A stretch of 64,000 bases of DNA. Source: Pseudomonas sp. VD-NE ins. Lineage in GTDB: Bacteria; Pseudomonadota; Gammaproteobacteria; Pseudomonadales; Pseudomonadaceae. Under the pieces are notes generated by a model. The model was given only the letters and a program-made list of their open reading frames with translations, searched no databases and was not told where the DNA came from. This document shows positions 1 through 12,600 of the stretch, in pieces. The position numbers and the translations under genes are program-made. The stretch is from contig NZ_CP134772.1 in NCBI RefSeq assembly GCF_031882575.1, positions 2,189,001 to 2,253,000 of the forward strand, written 5' to 3'. How positions within the stretch are numbered: the first letter of the stretch is position 1; each line of letters starts with the position of its first letter.

Positions 1-3000
1 CAGGCCGGGCAAGGGCTGACATTCGGCGAGGTCGGCAACCTCGAGCAGACGCACTATGCGCTGAGCGTGGCCGTTACGCTCGGCCAACAACTGGCGTTGC
101 ACTACAGCTTCGATCGCGGCCAGTTCGCCAGCGATGTCATCGCCGGCATCAGTGCGCACCTGCTGCAATTGCTTGAGCAGTTCGCCGTGTCGGCGGAGCG
201 CAACCTCGGTGAAATCGCCTTGGCAGATGCTCAAGAGCAGGCGCGCCAGCAAGCCGAAAACCAGCCGCAGCCGTACCCGCTGGACATCGGCGTGCATCAG
301 CGCATTGCTGCATTGGCCGCGCAGAATCCGCAGCGCACGGCGGTGATTTTCAATGATCAGCATTTCAGCTACGGCGAAATCGACCAGCGCGCCAACCAAC
401 TGGCACACGCGCTGATCGCCCGTGGCGTCGGTGCGGAAACCCGTGTCGGCGTAGCGCTGCCGCGCAGTGAGTCGGTGATCGTCGCGCTGCTGGCCGTGCT
501 CAAGGCGGGCGGCGCTTATGTGCCGCTGGACACCAGCTACCCACGCGAACGTCTGGCCTATCTGATCGAAGATTCCGGGCTGGCGCTGCTGATCAGCGAC
601 TCGTCGGTGTCGGCGCAATTGCCGGTCGATGAGTCGGTGCCGCTGCTGGAACTGGATCGTCTCGAATTGCGCGAGCTGCCGATCAAGGCACCGCACGTGC
701 AACTCGATCCGCACAACCTCGCCTACGTGATTTATACCTCTGGTTCCACCGGCAACCCGAAAGGCGTCAGCGTCGCCCACGGCCCGCTGGCCATGCACTG
801 TCAGGCCATTGGTCAGCGCTATGAGATGCGTGACAGCGACTGCGAATTCCACTTCATGTCGTTCGCCTTCGACGGTGCCCACGAGCGCTGGCTGACCAGC
901 CTGACCCACGGCGCGTCGCTGCTGATTCGCGACGACACGTTGTGGACGCCGGAGCAGACCTACAACGCGATGATCGAACACGGCGTGACCGTGGTCGCAT
1001 TTCCGCCGGTTTACCTGCAACAACTGGCCGAACACGCCGAACGCGTTGGCAATCCGCCGAAAGTACGCATCTATTGCTTCGGTGGTGATGCGGTGCCGAA
1101 CGCGAGTTTCGAGCGGGTTAAACGCGCGCTCGATCCGGACTACATCATCAACGGTTACGGCCCGACCGAAACCGTGGTCACGCCGCTGATCTGGAAGGCC
1201 GGGCGCGAGGTGCCATGCGGCGCTGCGTACGCGCCAATCGGCAGCCGCATTGGTGACCGTAGCGCTTATGTGCTCGACGCCGATCTGAACCTGCTGCCGC
1301 AAGGCATGGCCGGCGAGTTGTACCTTGGTGGTACAGGGCTGGCGCGGGGTTATCTGAACCGTCCGGGGCTGACCGCCGAGCGCTTTGTGGCTGATCCGTT
1401 CAGCACCAGCGGCGGTTTGCTTTATCGCACTGGCGACCTGGTGCGTCAGCGTGTCGACGGCACGTTCGATTATCTGGACCGCATCGACAATCAGGTGAAA
1501 ATTCGCGGTTTCCGTATCGAGTTGGGCGAAGTCGAAGCGGCGCTGCAAGCCCTCGACGGCGTGCGTGAAGCGGTGGTCGTCGCGCAGGAAGGCAGCGCCG
1601 GCAGTGGCAAGCGTCTGGTGGCCTACGTGGTCGGCGATTCCAGCCGTACCGACTTCACCGACGATCTGCGCGCGCAACTCAAGACGACGTTGCCAGCGCA
1701 TATGGTGCCGGCGTACGTCTTGCGTCTGGAGCGCATGCCGCTGACACCGAACGGCAAACTCGATCGCAAGAACCTGCCGAAACCGGACGTCAGCCAACTG
1801 CAACACACTTACGTTGCACCGCAAACGGCGCTGGAGCAGCAACTGGCTGCGATCTGGCAGGACGTGCTCAAGCTTGAGCAAGTGGGCGTCAGCGATAACT
1901 TCTTCGAGCTGGGCGGCGACTCGATCATTTCGATCCAGGTGGTCAGCCGCGCGCGGCAGGCCGGGATTCGCTTCACACCGAAAGACCTGTTCCAGCACCA
2001 GACCATCGCGGCGTTGGCCGTTGTGGCGCAGACCGGCGAAGCGCTGCAATTGATCGATCAGCAACCGGTGACGGGCAGCACAGCGTTGCTGCCGATTCAT
2101 CAGGAGTTCTTCGCGCAGGCGATTCCTGACCGTCATCACTGGAATCAGTCGGTGATGCTCAAACCCAATCAACCCCTGAGTGCTCACGTGCTCGAGCAGG
2201 CGCTGGATGCCTTGGTGCTGCATCACGACAGCTTGCGTCTGGACTTTGTCGAGCAGGCTGAAGGCTGGGTTGCGCAATACCGCGACGTTGCAGCGCAAGC
2301 CGGCGAGACCATCCTTTGGCAAGTCGAGGTGGCTGATCTCGCGGTGCTTGAAGCCTTGGGTGAAAAGGCCCAGCGCAGCTTGCAATTGAGCGGCGGTTCG
2401 CTGATTCGCGCGGTGCTGGCAAACCTGGCCGACGGCAGTCAGCGTCTACTGCTGATCGTGCATCACCTGGTGGTCGACGGCGTGTCGTGGCGGATTCTGT
2501 TCGAAGACCTGCAGAACGCTTATCGGCAGATCCTTGCCGGTAATCCGGTGCAACTACCGGCCAAGACCAGCGCAGTCAAAGCCTGGGCAGCGGCGTTGCA
2601 GGATTATGCGGCAACCCCGGCGCTGCAAACCGAACTGGGCTTCTGGCAGCAGCAGTTGCAGGGCGTTTCGGCTGCCTTGCCTTACGACCATCCAAGCGGC
2701 GGGCAGCAACACGATCAGGCGCTGACGATCCGCCGCAACCTCGACAAAAACCTCACCCGCCAGTTGCTGCAGGATGCGCCGGCCGCCTATCGCACGCAGG
2801 TCAACGATCTGCTGCTGACGGCATTGGCGCGAGTGATGGTGCGCTGGACTGGTGACGAACATGCGCTGGTTCTGCTGGAGGGCCACGGTCGCGAAGACCT
2901 CTTCGACAACATCGATCTGACCCGCACGGTCGGCTGGTTCACCAGTGTGTTCCCGGCGCGTCTGTCGCCAGTGGCTGAGCTGGGCGCTTCGCTGAAACAG

Positions 3001-6000
3001 ATCAAGGAGCAACTGCGAGCGATTCCGCACAAAGGCATCGGTTTCGGAGCGCTGGCGCATCTGGGCGATGAACAGGCTCGCGAAACCCTGCAGGCTTTGC
3101 CGGCGCCACGCCTGACTTTCAACTATCTGGGCCAGTTTGACGGCAGTTTTGCCGAGGCGGATGAGGCTTTGTTCGCACCGACCAGCGAATCCGGCGGCGC
3201 AGAAGTCAATATGCAAGGTCCGCTGGGCAATCCGCTGGCGCTGAACGGCAAAGTCTTCGGCGGTGAACTGGACCTGAGCTGGACCTACAGCGGCGCGATG
3301 TTCGACGCGGCGACCATCCAGCGTCTGGCCGATGACTATGTGCAGGAACTGACGGCGCTGATCGGCCATTGCTGTGACAACGACAACCGTGGCGTGACGC
3401 CGTCGGACTTCCCGCTGGCGCAACTGTCGCAAGCGCAACTGGACGCGCTGGTGCTGGAGCCGCAAGGCATCGATGACATCTACCCGCTGTCGCCGATGCA
3501 GCAAGGCATGTTGTTCCACACCCTGCTCGAACAGGGCAGTGGCGACTATATCAACCAGATGCGCCTGGACGTCGATGGCGTCGACCCGCAACGTTTCCGC
3601 GCTGCCTGGCAAGCCGTGGTGGATGCCCACGACATTCTGCGCAGCGGGTTCTTCTGGCAGGGCGACTTGCCGCAACCGGTGCAAGTGGTGCATCGGCAGG
3701 TGGACGTGCCGTTCAGCGTGCTCGACTGGAGCGGCAAGGCTGATCTGGAAACGGCGCTGCAAACCCTCGCTGACGAGGAGCGCGCACTGGGGCTGGACCT
3801 GACCTGTGCGCCGTTGCTGCGTCTGGTGCTGGTGCGCACCGCGACCGATCGTCATCACCTGATCTACACCAACCACCACATCCTGATGGACGGCTGGAGC
3901 AGCGCGCAGTTGCTCGGCGAAGTGCTGCAGCATTATCGCGGCGAAGCGGTGCCGCGTCCGGCGGGTCGCTATCGCGATTACATCGGTTGGCTGCAACGTC
4001 AGGATGCAACGGCGGCTGAAGCCTACTGGCTGGCGACGCTGGGCAATCTGCACGAGCCGACGCGTCTGGCCAACGCCATCGCGCGGCCCATCGACGGTTT
4101 GCCAAGTGTCGGTTACGACGACCATTACCAAGTGCTGGACGCTGATCTGAGCGTGCGTCTGGGTGAATTTGCCCGGGCCTCGAAAGTCACCGTCAACACA
4201 CTGGTGCAAGCTGCATGGCTGCTGCTGTTGCAGCGCTACACCGGCAAGGATTGTGTGGCGTTCGGTGCGACCGTGGCCGGGCGTCCGGCGGATCTGCCGG
4301 GAGCCGAAGAACAGATCGGGCTGTTCATCAACACCTTGCCAGTGGTGGCCGCGCCGCAAGCGCAGCAAAGTCTGGCCAGTTGGCTGCAAGCCGTGCAGGC
4401 GCAGAACCTCGCTTCACGTGAGTTCGAACACACGCCGCTGGCGGACATTCAGCGCTGGGCCGGGCAGGGCGGTGACGCGTTGTTCGACAGCCTGATGGTG
4501 TTCGAGAACTACCCGATTGGCGAAGCGCTGGAGCGCGGTGCGCCGCAGGGTTTGTGTTTCGGTGCAGTGGTCAATCAGGAGCAAACCAACTATCCGCTGA
4601 CCCTGCTGGTGAGCATGGGCGCGCAACTGTCGGTGCATTTCAGCTATCAGCGCGACAGTTTTGCGGCGGCCAGCGTGGTGCAGTTGGGCGCCCATTTGCA
4701 GCGTCTGCTCAGCCAGATGAGCGGCGCGGGCGAACGCTTGCTCAGCGAGTTGAACCTGATCGATAGCGGCCCGAGTGTCGGCACCGATTTCGTCACTGAA
4801 CAGTGCGTTCATCAGGGCATTGCCCGCCAAGTGGCAGCAACCCCGGATGCGCTGGCGGTGACCTTCGCCGATACACAACTGACCTACGCCGAACTGGACG
4901 CGCAGGCCAATCGTCTCGCGCACAAACTGATCGAGTTGGGTGTCGGCCCGGAAGTGCGTGTGGGTGTGGCGATGCCGCGTTCCGAGCAATTGTTGATTGC
5001 CTTGCTGGCGGTGCTCAAGGCCGGTGGCGCGTATGTGCCGCTGGACCCGGATTATCCGGCTGATCGCGTTGCCTACATGCTCGAAGACAGCCGTGCGCGG
5101 GTGTTGCTCACTGAGCAAGCGGTCGCCGCAAACCTGAGCGTTCCGGGCGATACCCAAGTGGTGCTGATGGATCAGGTTTCGTTGAGCGGTTATTCCGCCT
5201 TCGCACCTGAAACGAAGGTGCAGCCGGACAACCTCGCCTATGTGATCTACACCTCCGGTTCCACCGGCAAACCGAAAGGCGTCGCGATTGCTCACCGCAA
5301 TGTCATGGCGCTGATCGCTTGGTCGGCCAAGGTCTACAGCCGCGACGATATTCAAGGCGTGCTGGCCTCGACTTCGGTGTGCTTCGACCTGTCGGTATGG
5401 GAGCTGTTTGTCACATTGGCCAACGGCGGTTCGCTGATCATCGCGCGCAACGCGCTGGAGTTGCCGAACCTGCCGGCGCGCGATCAGGTACGCCTGATCA
5501 ACACTGTGCCGTCGGCCATCGCTGCACTGCAACGCGCCGGGCAGATTCCAGCGAGCGTGCGCATTATCAATCTCGCGGGTGAGCCGCTCAAACAAGGGCT
5601 GGTCGATGCGTTGTATCAGCAGCCGACAGTCGAGCATGTCTACGACCTGTACGGCCCGTCGGAAGACACCACCTATTCGACGTGGACTCGTCGCACCGCC
5701 GGTGGCCTGCCGCGTATCGGTCGTGCTCTCGATCACAGCGCCAGCCATTTGCTCGACGCCGATCTGCAAGCGGTGCCGCAAGGGATTTCCGCCGAGCTGT
5801 ACATGTCCGGCGCCGGCATCACCCGCGGTTATCTGGGGCGCGCGGCGATGACCGCCGAGCGTTTTGTGCCAAACCCGTTCGTCGGCAATGGCGAGCGCAT
5901 GTACCGCACCGGCGACCTGATTCGTGAACGCGAAGAGGGCGAGCTGGAGTACATGGGGCGGATCGACCATCAGGTGAAAATTCGTGGATTCCGCATCGAA

Positions 6001-6603
6001 CTGGGGGAGATCGAGGCGCGATTGCTCGCGCAACCGGCGGTCACCGAAGCGGCGGTGCTGGCCATCGAAAGCGAGGCGGGCGCGCAACTGGTGGCCTATG
6101 TGGTCGCCCCGCAGCTGGATCTGTACGACGGCGAAGCGCAGCGGCAACTGCGCGACGGACTAAAGACTGGCCTCAAGTCTTCGTTACCTGACTACATGAT
6201 TCCCGCGCACCTGCTGTTCCTTGAGCAGTTGCCACTGACCCCCAACGGCAAACTCGACCGCAAGGCCCTGCCAGCGGTGGATGCCAGCCAGATGCAGGCC
6301 GCGTATGTCGCGCCGCAGAGTGAGCTTGAGCAGCAGGTCGCGGCGATCTGGCAGCAAGTGCTCGAGGTTGAACGCATTGGTCTGAACGATCACTTCTTCG
6401 AACTGGGCGGGCACTCGCTGCTGGCGGTCAACGTGGTGTCGCGCATGGCTCTTGAACTGGGCCTGACGCTGACCCCGCAACTGTTATTCCAGCACCCCGT
6501 CCTGAGCGACTTTGTCGCTCGACTCGATACAGGAGGCGGGGCAATCAACGAACAGAAACTGAGCAAGCTGGAAGCCCTGCTTGACGATATGGAGGAAGTC
6601 TGA
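1..6603 (+). CDS. Pyoverdine non-ribosomal peptide synthetase, 5' end outside window (PvdJ/PvdI-like)
   Basis: The reading frame is open from base 1, so the gene begins upstream; the first in-window start-like codon (GTG at 67) lies inside a condensation domain and is not a real start. Counting codons from base 1, the order is: tail of a C domain (1-~70), A (about 100-593, core YTSGSTGNPKG), T (about 607-675, LGGDS), E (about 690-1135, HHLVVDGVSW), C (about 1157-1600, NHHILMDGWS), A (about 1600-2090), T (about 2103-2175, LGGHS). The first A pocket reads DGEACGGVTK by hand alignment to GrsA. Its acidic residue at position 239 suits a basic, ornithine-like side chain, and the E domain makes it D. 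The second pocket reads DLWNNALTYK, one residue from the published alanine code DLFNNALTYK. The stop codon overlaps the next synthetase start (TGATG), so the two are co-translated. The function as pyoverdine assembly enzyme rests on the neighbours fpvA, pvdE and pvdA. The gene name cannot be fixed from a fragment. Confidence 0.95.
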   Translation, partial: QAGQGLTFGEVGNLEQTHYALSVAVTLGQQLALHYSFDRGQFASDVIAGISAHLLQLLEQFAVSAERNLGEIALADAQEQARQQAENQPQPYPLDIGVHQRIAALAAQNPQRTAVIFNDQHFSYGEIDQRANQLAHALIARGVGAETRVGVALPRSESVIVALLAVLKAGGAYVPLDTSYPRERLAYLIEDSGLALLISDSSVSAQLPVDESVPLLELDRLELRELPIKAPHVQLDPHNLAYVIYTSGSTGNPKGVSVAHGPLAMHCQAIGQRYEMRDSDCEFHFMSFAFDGAHERWLTSLTHGASLLIRDDTLWTPEQTYNAMIEHGVTVVAFPPVYLQQLAEHAERVGNPPKVRIYCFGGDAVPNASFERVKRALDPDYIINGYGPTETVVTPLIWKAGREVPCGAAYAPIGSRIGDRSAYVLDADLNLLPQGMAGELYLGGTGLARGYLNRPGLTAERFVADPFSTSGGLLYRTGDLVRQRVDGTFDYLDRIDNQVKIRGFRIELGEVEAALQALDGVREAVVVAQEGSAGSGKRLVAYVVGDSSRTDFTDDLRAQLKTTLPAHMVPAYVLRLERMPLTPNGKLDRKNLPKPDVSQLQHTYVAPQTALEQQLAAIWQDVLKLEQVGVSDNFFELGGDSIISIQVVSRARQAGIRFTPKDLFQHQTIAALAVVAQTGEALQLIDQQPVTGSTALLPIHQEFFAQAIPDRHHWNQSVMLKPNQPLSAHVLEQALDALVLHHDSLRLDFVEQAEGWVAQYRDVAAQAGETILWQVEVADLAVLEALGEKAQRSLQLSGGSLIRAVLANLADGSQRLLLIVHHLVVDGVSWRILFEDLQNAYRQILAGNPVQLPAKTSAVKAWAAALQDYAATPALQTELGFWQQQLQGVSAALPYDHPSGGQQHDQALTIRRNLDKNLTRQLLQDAPAAYRTQVNDLLLTALARVMVRWTGDEHALVLLEGHGREDLFDNIDLTRTVGWFTSVFPARLSPVAELGASLKQIKEQLRAIPHKGIGFGALAHLGDEQARETLQALPAPRLTFNYLGQFDGSFAEADEALFAPTSESGGAEVNMQGPLGNPLALNGKVFGGELDLSWTYSGAMFDAATIQRLADDYVQELTALIGHCCDNDNRGVTPSDFPLAQLSQAQLDALVLEPQGIDDIYPLSPMQQGMLFHTLLEQGSGDYINQMRLDVDGVDPQRFRAAWQAVVDAHDILRSGFFWQGDLPQPVQVVHRQVDVPFSVLDWSGKADLETALQTLADEERALGLDLTCAPLLRLVLVRTATDRHHLIYTNHHILMDGWSSAQLLGEVLQHYRGEAVPRPAGRYRDYIGWLQRQDATAAEAYWLATLGNLHEPTRLANAIARPIDGLPSVGYDDHYQVLDADLSVRLGEFARASKVTVNTLVQAAWLLLLQRYTGKDCVAFGATVAGRPADLPGAEEQIGLFINTLPVVAAPQAQQSLASWLQAVQAQNLASREFEHTPLADIQRWAGQGGDALFDSLMVFENYPIGEALERGAPQGLCFGAVVNQEQTNYPLTLLVSMGAQLSVHFSYQRDSFAAASVVQLGAHLQRLLSQMSGAGERLLSELNLIDSGPSVGTDFVTEQCVHQGIARQVAATPDALAVTFADTQLTYAELDAQANRLAHKLIELGVGPEVRVGVAMPRSEQLLIALLAVLKAGGAYVPLDPDYPADRVAYMLEDSRARVLLTEQAVAANLSVPGDTQVVLMDQVSLSGYSAFAPETKVQPDNLAYVIYTSGSTGKPKGVAIAHRNVMALIAWSAKVYSRDDIQGVLASTSVCFDLSVWELFVTLANGGSLIIARNALELPNLPARDQVRLINTVPSAIAALQRAGQIPASVRIINLAGEPLKQGLVDALYQQPTVEHVYDLYGPSEDTTYSTWTRRTAGGLPRIGRALDHSASHLLDADLQAVPQGISAELYMSGAGITRGYLGRAAMTAERFVPNPFVGNGERMYRTGDLIREREEGELEYMGRIDHQVKIRGFRIELGEIEARLLAQPAVTEAAVLAIESEAGAQLVAYVVAPQLDLYDGEAQRQLRDGLKTGLKSSLPDYMIPAHLLFLEQLPLTPNGKLDRKALPAVDASQMQAAYVAPQSELEQQVAAIWQQVLEVERIGLNDHFFELGGHSLLAVNVVSRMALELGLTLTPQLLFQHPVLSDFVARLDTGGGAINEQKLSKLEALLDDMEEV

Positions 6604-9600
6604 TGGACAAGAGTGTTGCTTTGAGGGTAGCCAAGCGCTTTATCACTCTGCCGCTGGACAAACGTAAGCTGTACCTGGAAAAGATGCTCGAAGAGGGCGT
6701 CTCTCCGGCCAACCTGCCGATCCCGGAAACACGTTCCGGGTTTGCAGCGATTCCTCTGTCGTACGCTCAGGAACGTCAACTGTTCCTCTGGCAAATGGAT
6801 CCGCACAGCACCGCGTATCACATTCCCAGCGCCTTGCGCCTCAAGGGGCAACTGGACGTCGCGGCGCTGGAGCGCAGCTTCAATGCCGTGGCCGCGCGTC
6901 ACGAAAGTCTGCGCACCACGTTTGCCGAGCACGGCGAAACCTTCTGCCAGGTGATTCACCCGCAGTTGCCGCTGAGCATCACCCTCGCACCGTTGTCGGC
7001 AGGCCTCGACGCTGCTGGCGCAGAGGCGGCGATCAAGGCGTTCGTCGAAAGCGAAACCGCGCGCCCGTTCAATCTGCAACAAGGCCCGCTGCTGCGCGTG
7101 GCATTGCTCAAAGTCGCCGATGACGATCATGTGCTGGTGTTGATCCAGCACCACATCATCGCCGATGGCTGGTCGATCAAAGTGCTGGTCAACGAGTTGA
7201 TCCAGCATTACGCCGCCGACACCGCCGGGCAGCCACTGGCATTGCCGGAACTGGAGGTGCAATACGCCGACTACGCGATCTGGCAGCGTCACTGGCTGGA
7301 AGCGGGCGAGCGTGAGCGGCAACTGGCTTACTGGATCAAGACGCTGGACGGCGAGCAGCCGGTGCTGGAACTGCCGATCGATTTCCCGCGTCCGGCAGTG
7401 CAAAGTTTGCGCGGTGCGCGCCTGCAACTGGACCTGCCAGCCGCCCTCGGTGATGCACTCAAGCAACTGGCCCAGCGCGAAGGTGCCAGTCTGTTCATGG
7501 TGTTGCTGGCGTCGTTTCAGGCGTTGCTGCATCGCTATAGCGGCCAGGCGCAGATTCGTGTCGGCGTGCCGACCGCCAACCGCAACCGGGTCGAGACTGA
7601 AGGCCTGATCGGCTTCTTCGTCAACACTCAGGTGTTGAATGCCGAGGTCAACGGCCAGTTGCCGTTCAACCAGTTGCTGGCGCAGGTCAAGCAAGCGGCG
7701 CTGGCCGCGCAGGCGCATCAGGATCTGCCGTTCGAGCAGTTGATCGAAGCGCTGCAACCGGAACGCAGCCTGAGCCACAGCCCGGTGTTCCAGGTGATGT
7801 TCAACCATCAGACCAGCCGTGATCAGGGCCGTGGCGCGGTGCAACTGCCGCAGCTGAGCGTCGAGGATGTGCAGTGGGAGGGGCGCACCGCGCAGTTCGA
7901 CCTGACCCTCAATACCTATGAATCGAATGACGGTTTCGCCGCCGAACTGACCTACGCCACCGATCTGTTCAAGCCGGAAACGGTCGAGCGTCTGGCGCGT
8001 CACTGGCAGAACCTGTTGCAAGGCATCATCGCCGAGCCAACCCGGCGTGTCGGCGAACTGCCGCTGCTGGACAGCGCTGAACACGGCGTGTTGTTGCAGG
8101 ACTGGTTGCGCGTGGCGGATCACAGCGCACAGGCCGAGTGCGTGCAACAGGGCTTTGCCTTGCAGGCGCAGCGTAACCCGCAGGCGACGGCGCTGATCAT
8201 CGGCGACGACGTACTGACGTATGGCGAACTGGATGCCCGGGCCAATCAACTGGCGCATTACCTGATCGAGGCTGGCGTCGGCCCGGATCAATTGGTCGGC
8301 ATCGCGGTCGAGCGCAGTGTCGAAATGATCGTCGGCCTGTTGGCGATCCTCAAGGCCGGCGGCGCATATGTGCCGCTGGACCCGGCGTATCCCGAGGATC
8401 GTCTGGCCTACATGATCGAAGACAGCGGCCTGCAATTGCTGCTGACCCAAACGCATTTGCAAGCGCAGTTGCCGATCCCGGCGGGTGTGCAAACCCTGTT
8501 GCTCGATCAGCCAGGTGCCTGGCTGGCGGCTTATCCAAAGACCGCGCCGAGCGTCGCCGTCAATGGCGAGCACTTGGCCTACACGATCTACACCTCCGGC
8601 TCCACCGGCAAACCGAAAGGCGTGATGGTTCGCCACGCGGCGCTGCGCAACTTTGTCGCGAGCATGATCAAGCAGCCGGGGATTGCCGCTGCGGATCGCA
8701 TGCTGTCGCTGACCACGTTCTCGTTCGATATTTTCGGCCTGGAAATCTATGGCCCGCTGCTCGCCGGCGCCTGTGTGGTGCTGACCGGCAAGGACGTGCA
8801 TCAAGACCCGCAAGCGGTGCTCGAGCTGATCGAACGTCACGCCGTCAGCGTGCTGCAAGCCACGCCATCGACCTGGCGCATGCTGCTCGACAACGAGAAC
8901 GCCACGATTCTTAAAGGCCGCACATTCCTCTGCGGCGGTGAAGCACTGCCGCAGGAACTGGCCAATCGCATGCTGGCGCTGACGCCGAGCGTGTGGAACC
9001 TCTATGGCCCAACCGAAACCACGATCTGGTCGGCGCAACATGCGCTGAGCGTGGACAACAGTCGTCCATTCCTTGGCACGCCGATCGACAACACTGCGCT
9101 GTACATCCTCGGCAGCGACCTTGAGCTGAATCCGCTCGGCGCACCCGGTGAATTGCTGATCGGTGGTGATGGTCTGGCGCGTGGTTATTTCCAGCGTCCG
9201 AGCCTGACCGCTGAACGTTTCGTACCGGATCCGTTCGCGAAAAACGGCGCACGTCTGTACCGCACCGGCGACCTGACCCGTTATCGCGCAGAAGGCGTGA
9301 TCGAGTACATCGGGCGCATCGACCATCAAGTGAAAATCCGTGGTTTCCGTATCGAACTCGGCGAGATCGAAGCGCGTTTGCTTGCGTTGGACAGCGTGCG
9401 AGAAACCGTCGTCGTCGCTCAGGACGGCCCGACCGGTCCGCAACTGGTCGGCTATGTGGTGCCGTCCGCCAGTGCTGTTGACGAAGTCGAACTGCGCTCC
9501 GCACTGAAAGCCAGCCTCAAGGCCGAACTGCCGGAATACATGGTGCCGGCGCACCTGCTGTTTCTCGCGCAACTGCCGCTGACGCCCAATGGCAAAGTCG

Positions 9601-12600
9601 ACCGCAAAGCCTTGCCGGCACCCGACGCCAGCCAGTTGCAATCAACTTACAGCGCGCCGCAAACCGCGACTCAACACGCCGTCGCCGAGATCTGGCAAGC
9701 GGTGCTCAAGCTTGAACGTGTCGGCCTGAGTGACAACTTCTTCGAGCTTGGCGGCCACTCCTTGCTGGTGACCCAAGTGGTCTCGCGAGTGCGTCAGACG
9801 CTGAACGTTCAGGTGCCGCTGCGCACGCTGTTCGAACACAGCACGCTGGAAGATTTCGTTGCCGCGCTGGGTGTCGATCAGGCCACTCAGGAACCGGCGA
9901 TTGTCGCGCAGCCGCGTACGCAATCGATGGCACTTTCCTATGCGCAGGAGCGTCAGTGGTTCCTCTGGCAGCTGGAACCGACCAGCAGCGCTTACCACGT
10001 TCCGGCGGCGCTGCGTCTGCGCGGTGAACTAGATCTGTCGGCGTTGCAGCACAGCTTCAATGCGCTGATCGCGCGCCACGAATCCCTGCGCACCTGCTTT
10101 GTCGAAGAGTCGGGCCAGACCCTGCAAGTGATCCAGGCCCACGGCACGCTGGATCTGCAAGTGCAGGACGTGGCGGGGCTGGACGATACGGCGCTGCAAG
10201 CGCTGGTCGCCGCAGAAACACTGCACCTGTTCAACCTGCAGCAAGGCCCGTTGCTGCGAGTGAAGCTGCTGCGTCTGGCCGCCGATGATCACGCGCTGGT
10301 GATCACCTTGCACCACATCGTCTCTGACGGTTGGTCGATGAACATCATGGTCGATGAACTGGTGGCGCTCTATGCCGCGTACAGCCAGGGCCAGACCGCG
10401 ACATTGCCAACGCTGCCAGTGCAATACGCCGACTATGCCGTATGGCAGAAACAGTGGATGGACGCCGGTGAACGCGAGCGTCAGTTGAGCTACTGGACCG
10501 CGCAACTCGGCGATGGCGATCAACCGTTGCTGGAGCTGCCGACCGACCGTCCGCGTCCGCCCGAGCAAAGCTATCGCGGCGCGCGTCGCGACATACCGCT
10601 GAGCCTCGAACTGGCCGCCGCCCTCAAGCAAGTCGCGCAGCGTGAAAACGTCACCCTGTTCGCGCTGTTGCTGGCGTCGTTCCAGACCTTGCTGCACCGC
10701 TACAGCGGTCAGGCCGACATCCGCGTCGGTGTGCCCGTGGCCAACCGTAACCGGGTCGAGACCGAAGGGCTGATCGGCTTCTTCGTCAACACGCAGGTGC
10801 TCAAGGCCGAGTTCGACAGCCAGCAGACGTTCCGCAGCCTGTTGCAACAAGTGAAGAACACCGTGCTCGGCGCTCAGGCCCACCAGGATCTGCCATTCGA
10901 GCAACTGGTCGATGCGCTGCAACCGGAACGCAGCCTCAGCCACAGCCCGCTGTTCCAGGTGATGCACAACCACCAGAGCCAGGCGCGTCAGGCGCAGGGC
11001 GCGACACGCCTGCCGCAACTGCACATCGAAGGCTTGCCTTGGGCGTCGAATACCGCGCAGTTCGACCTGACCCTGAACACCTTCGAATCGACCGACAACG
11101 TCTGGGCCGAGCTGACCTACGCCACCGACCTGTTCGACGTCGAGACCATCGAGCGCCTGTCGCAACACTGGACGAATCTGCTGCAAGGCATCGTCACCGA
11201 CAGTGGCCAGCGTATCGCTGAACTGCCGCTGCACGACGCCGCCGAGCGCGCGGCGACCCTGCTGCAATGGAACCCGGCCGTGGCCGATTTCCCCAACGAG
11301 CAGTGCCTGCATCACTTGATCGAAGCCCAGGCTGCCCGCGCACCGCAAGCGATTGCCGTGACGTATGCCGAGCAGTGCCTGAGCTACGGTGAACTCAACA
11401 GCCGCGCCAACCAGTTGGCTCACAAGCTGATTGCCAGTGGTGTCGGCCCTGACGTGCGCGTCGGTCTGGCGGCCGAACGCAGTCTCGACATGCTGGTCGG
11501 TCTGGTGGCGATTCTCAAGGCAGGCGGCGCGTATGTGCCGCTGGACCCGAGCTATCCGGAAGAGCGTCTGGCCTACATGATCGGCGACAGCGGCATCGGC
11601 CTGCTGTTGACCCAGAGCCATTTGCTCGCACGTCTGCCGGTGCCGGATTCGGTGCGCAGCCTGATGCTCGATCAGGATCGCGAAGACCTAGAAGGTTACA
11701 GCGACAGCAATCCGCACGTGAGCATGAGCGCGGACAACCTGGCGTACGTAATCTACACCTCGGGTTCGACCGGCCAGCCCAAGGGCACCTTGCTCGCCCA
11801 TCGCAACGTGCTGCGCCTGTTCGAGGCCAGCGCAGCGTGGTTCGATTTCGGCGCGCAGGATGTCTGGAGCCTGTTCCACTCCTATGCGTTCGACTTCTCC
11901 GTGTGGGAGATTTTCGGTGCGCTGCTGTACGGCGGCAAACTGGTGGTGGTGCCTTACGAGGTCAGCCGTGCGCCGGAAGATTTCTTTGCCTTGCTCTGTC
12001 GCGAAGGCATCACCGTGCTCAACCAGACGCCGTCGGCGTTCAAGCAACTGATGCAAGTCGCCTGCGCCCCGGAACATGCCGCGCAACAGCTGGCGCTGCG
12101 TTACGTGGTGTTTGGCGGTGAAGCACTGGAAGTGAAGAGCCTGCGTCCATGGTTCGAGCGTTTCGGCGATCAGACGCCGCAACTGATCAACATGTACGGC
12201 ATCACCGAAACCACCGTGCACGTGACCTACCGGCCGTTGTCGATGGCCGATTTGCAGCGTGACGCGAGCAGCCCGATCGGCGAGCCGATTCCTGACCTGT
12301 CGTGGTACCTGCTCGACGGCGACCTGAACCCGGTCGCCAAGGGCTGCATCGGTGAGCTGTACGTCGGCCGCGCCGGTCTGGCGCGCGGTTATCTGAACCG
12401 TGCCGACCTGACCACATTGCGCTTCATTCCCGATCCGTTCGCCGCTGACGGCGGCCGTCTGTACCGTACCGGTGACCTGGCGCGCTATCGCGCTGACGGC
12501 GTGATCGAATACATCGGGCGGATCGACCATCAGGTGAAGATTCGCGGTTTCCGTATCGAACTCGGTGAGATCGAAGCGCAACTGCTCGAACAGACTGCCG

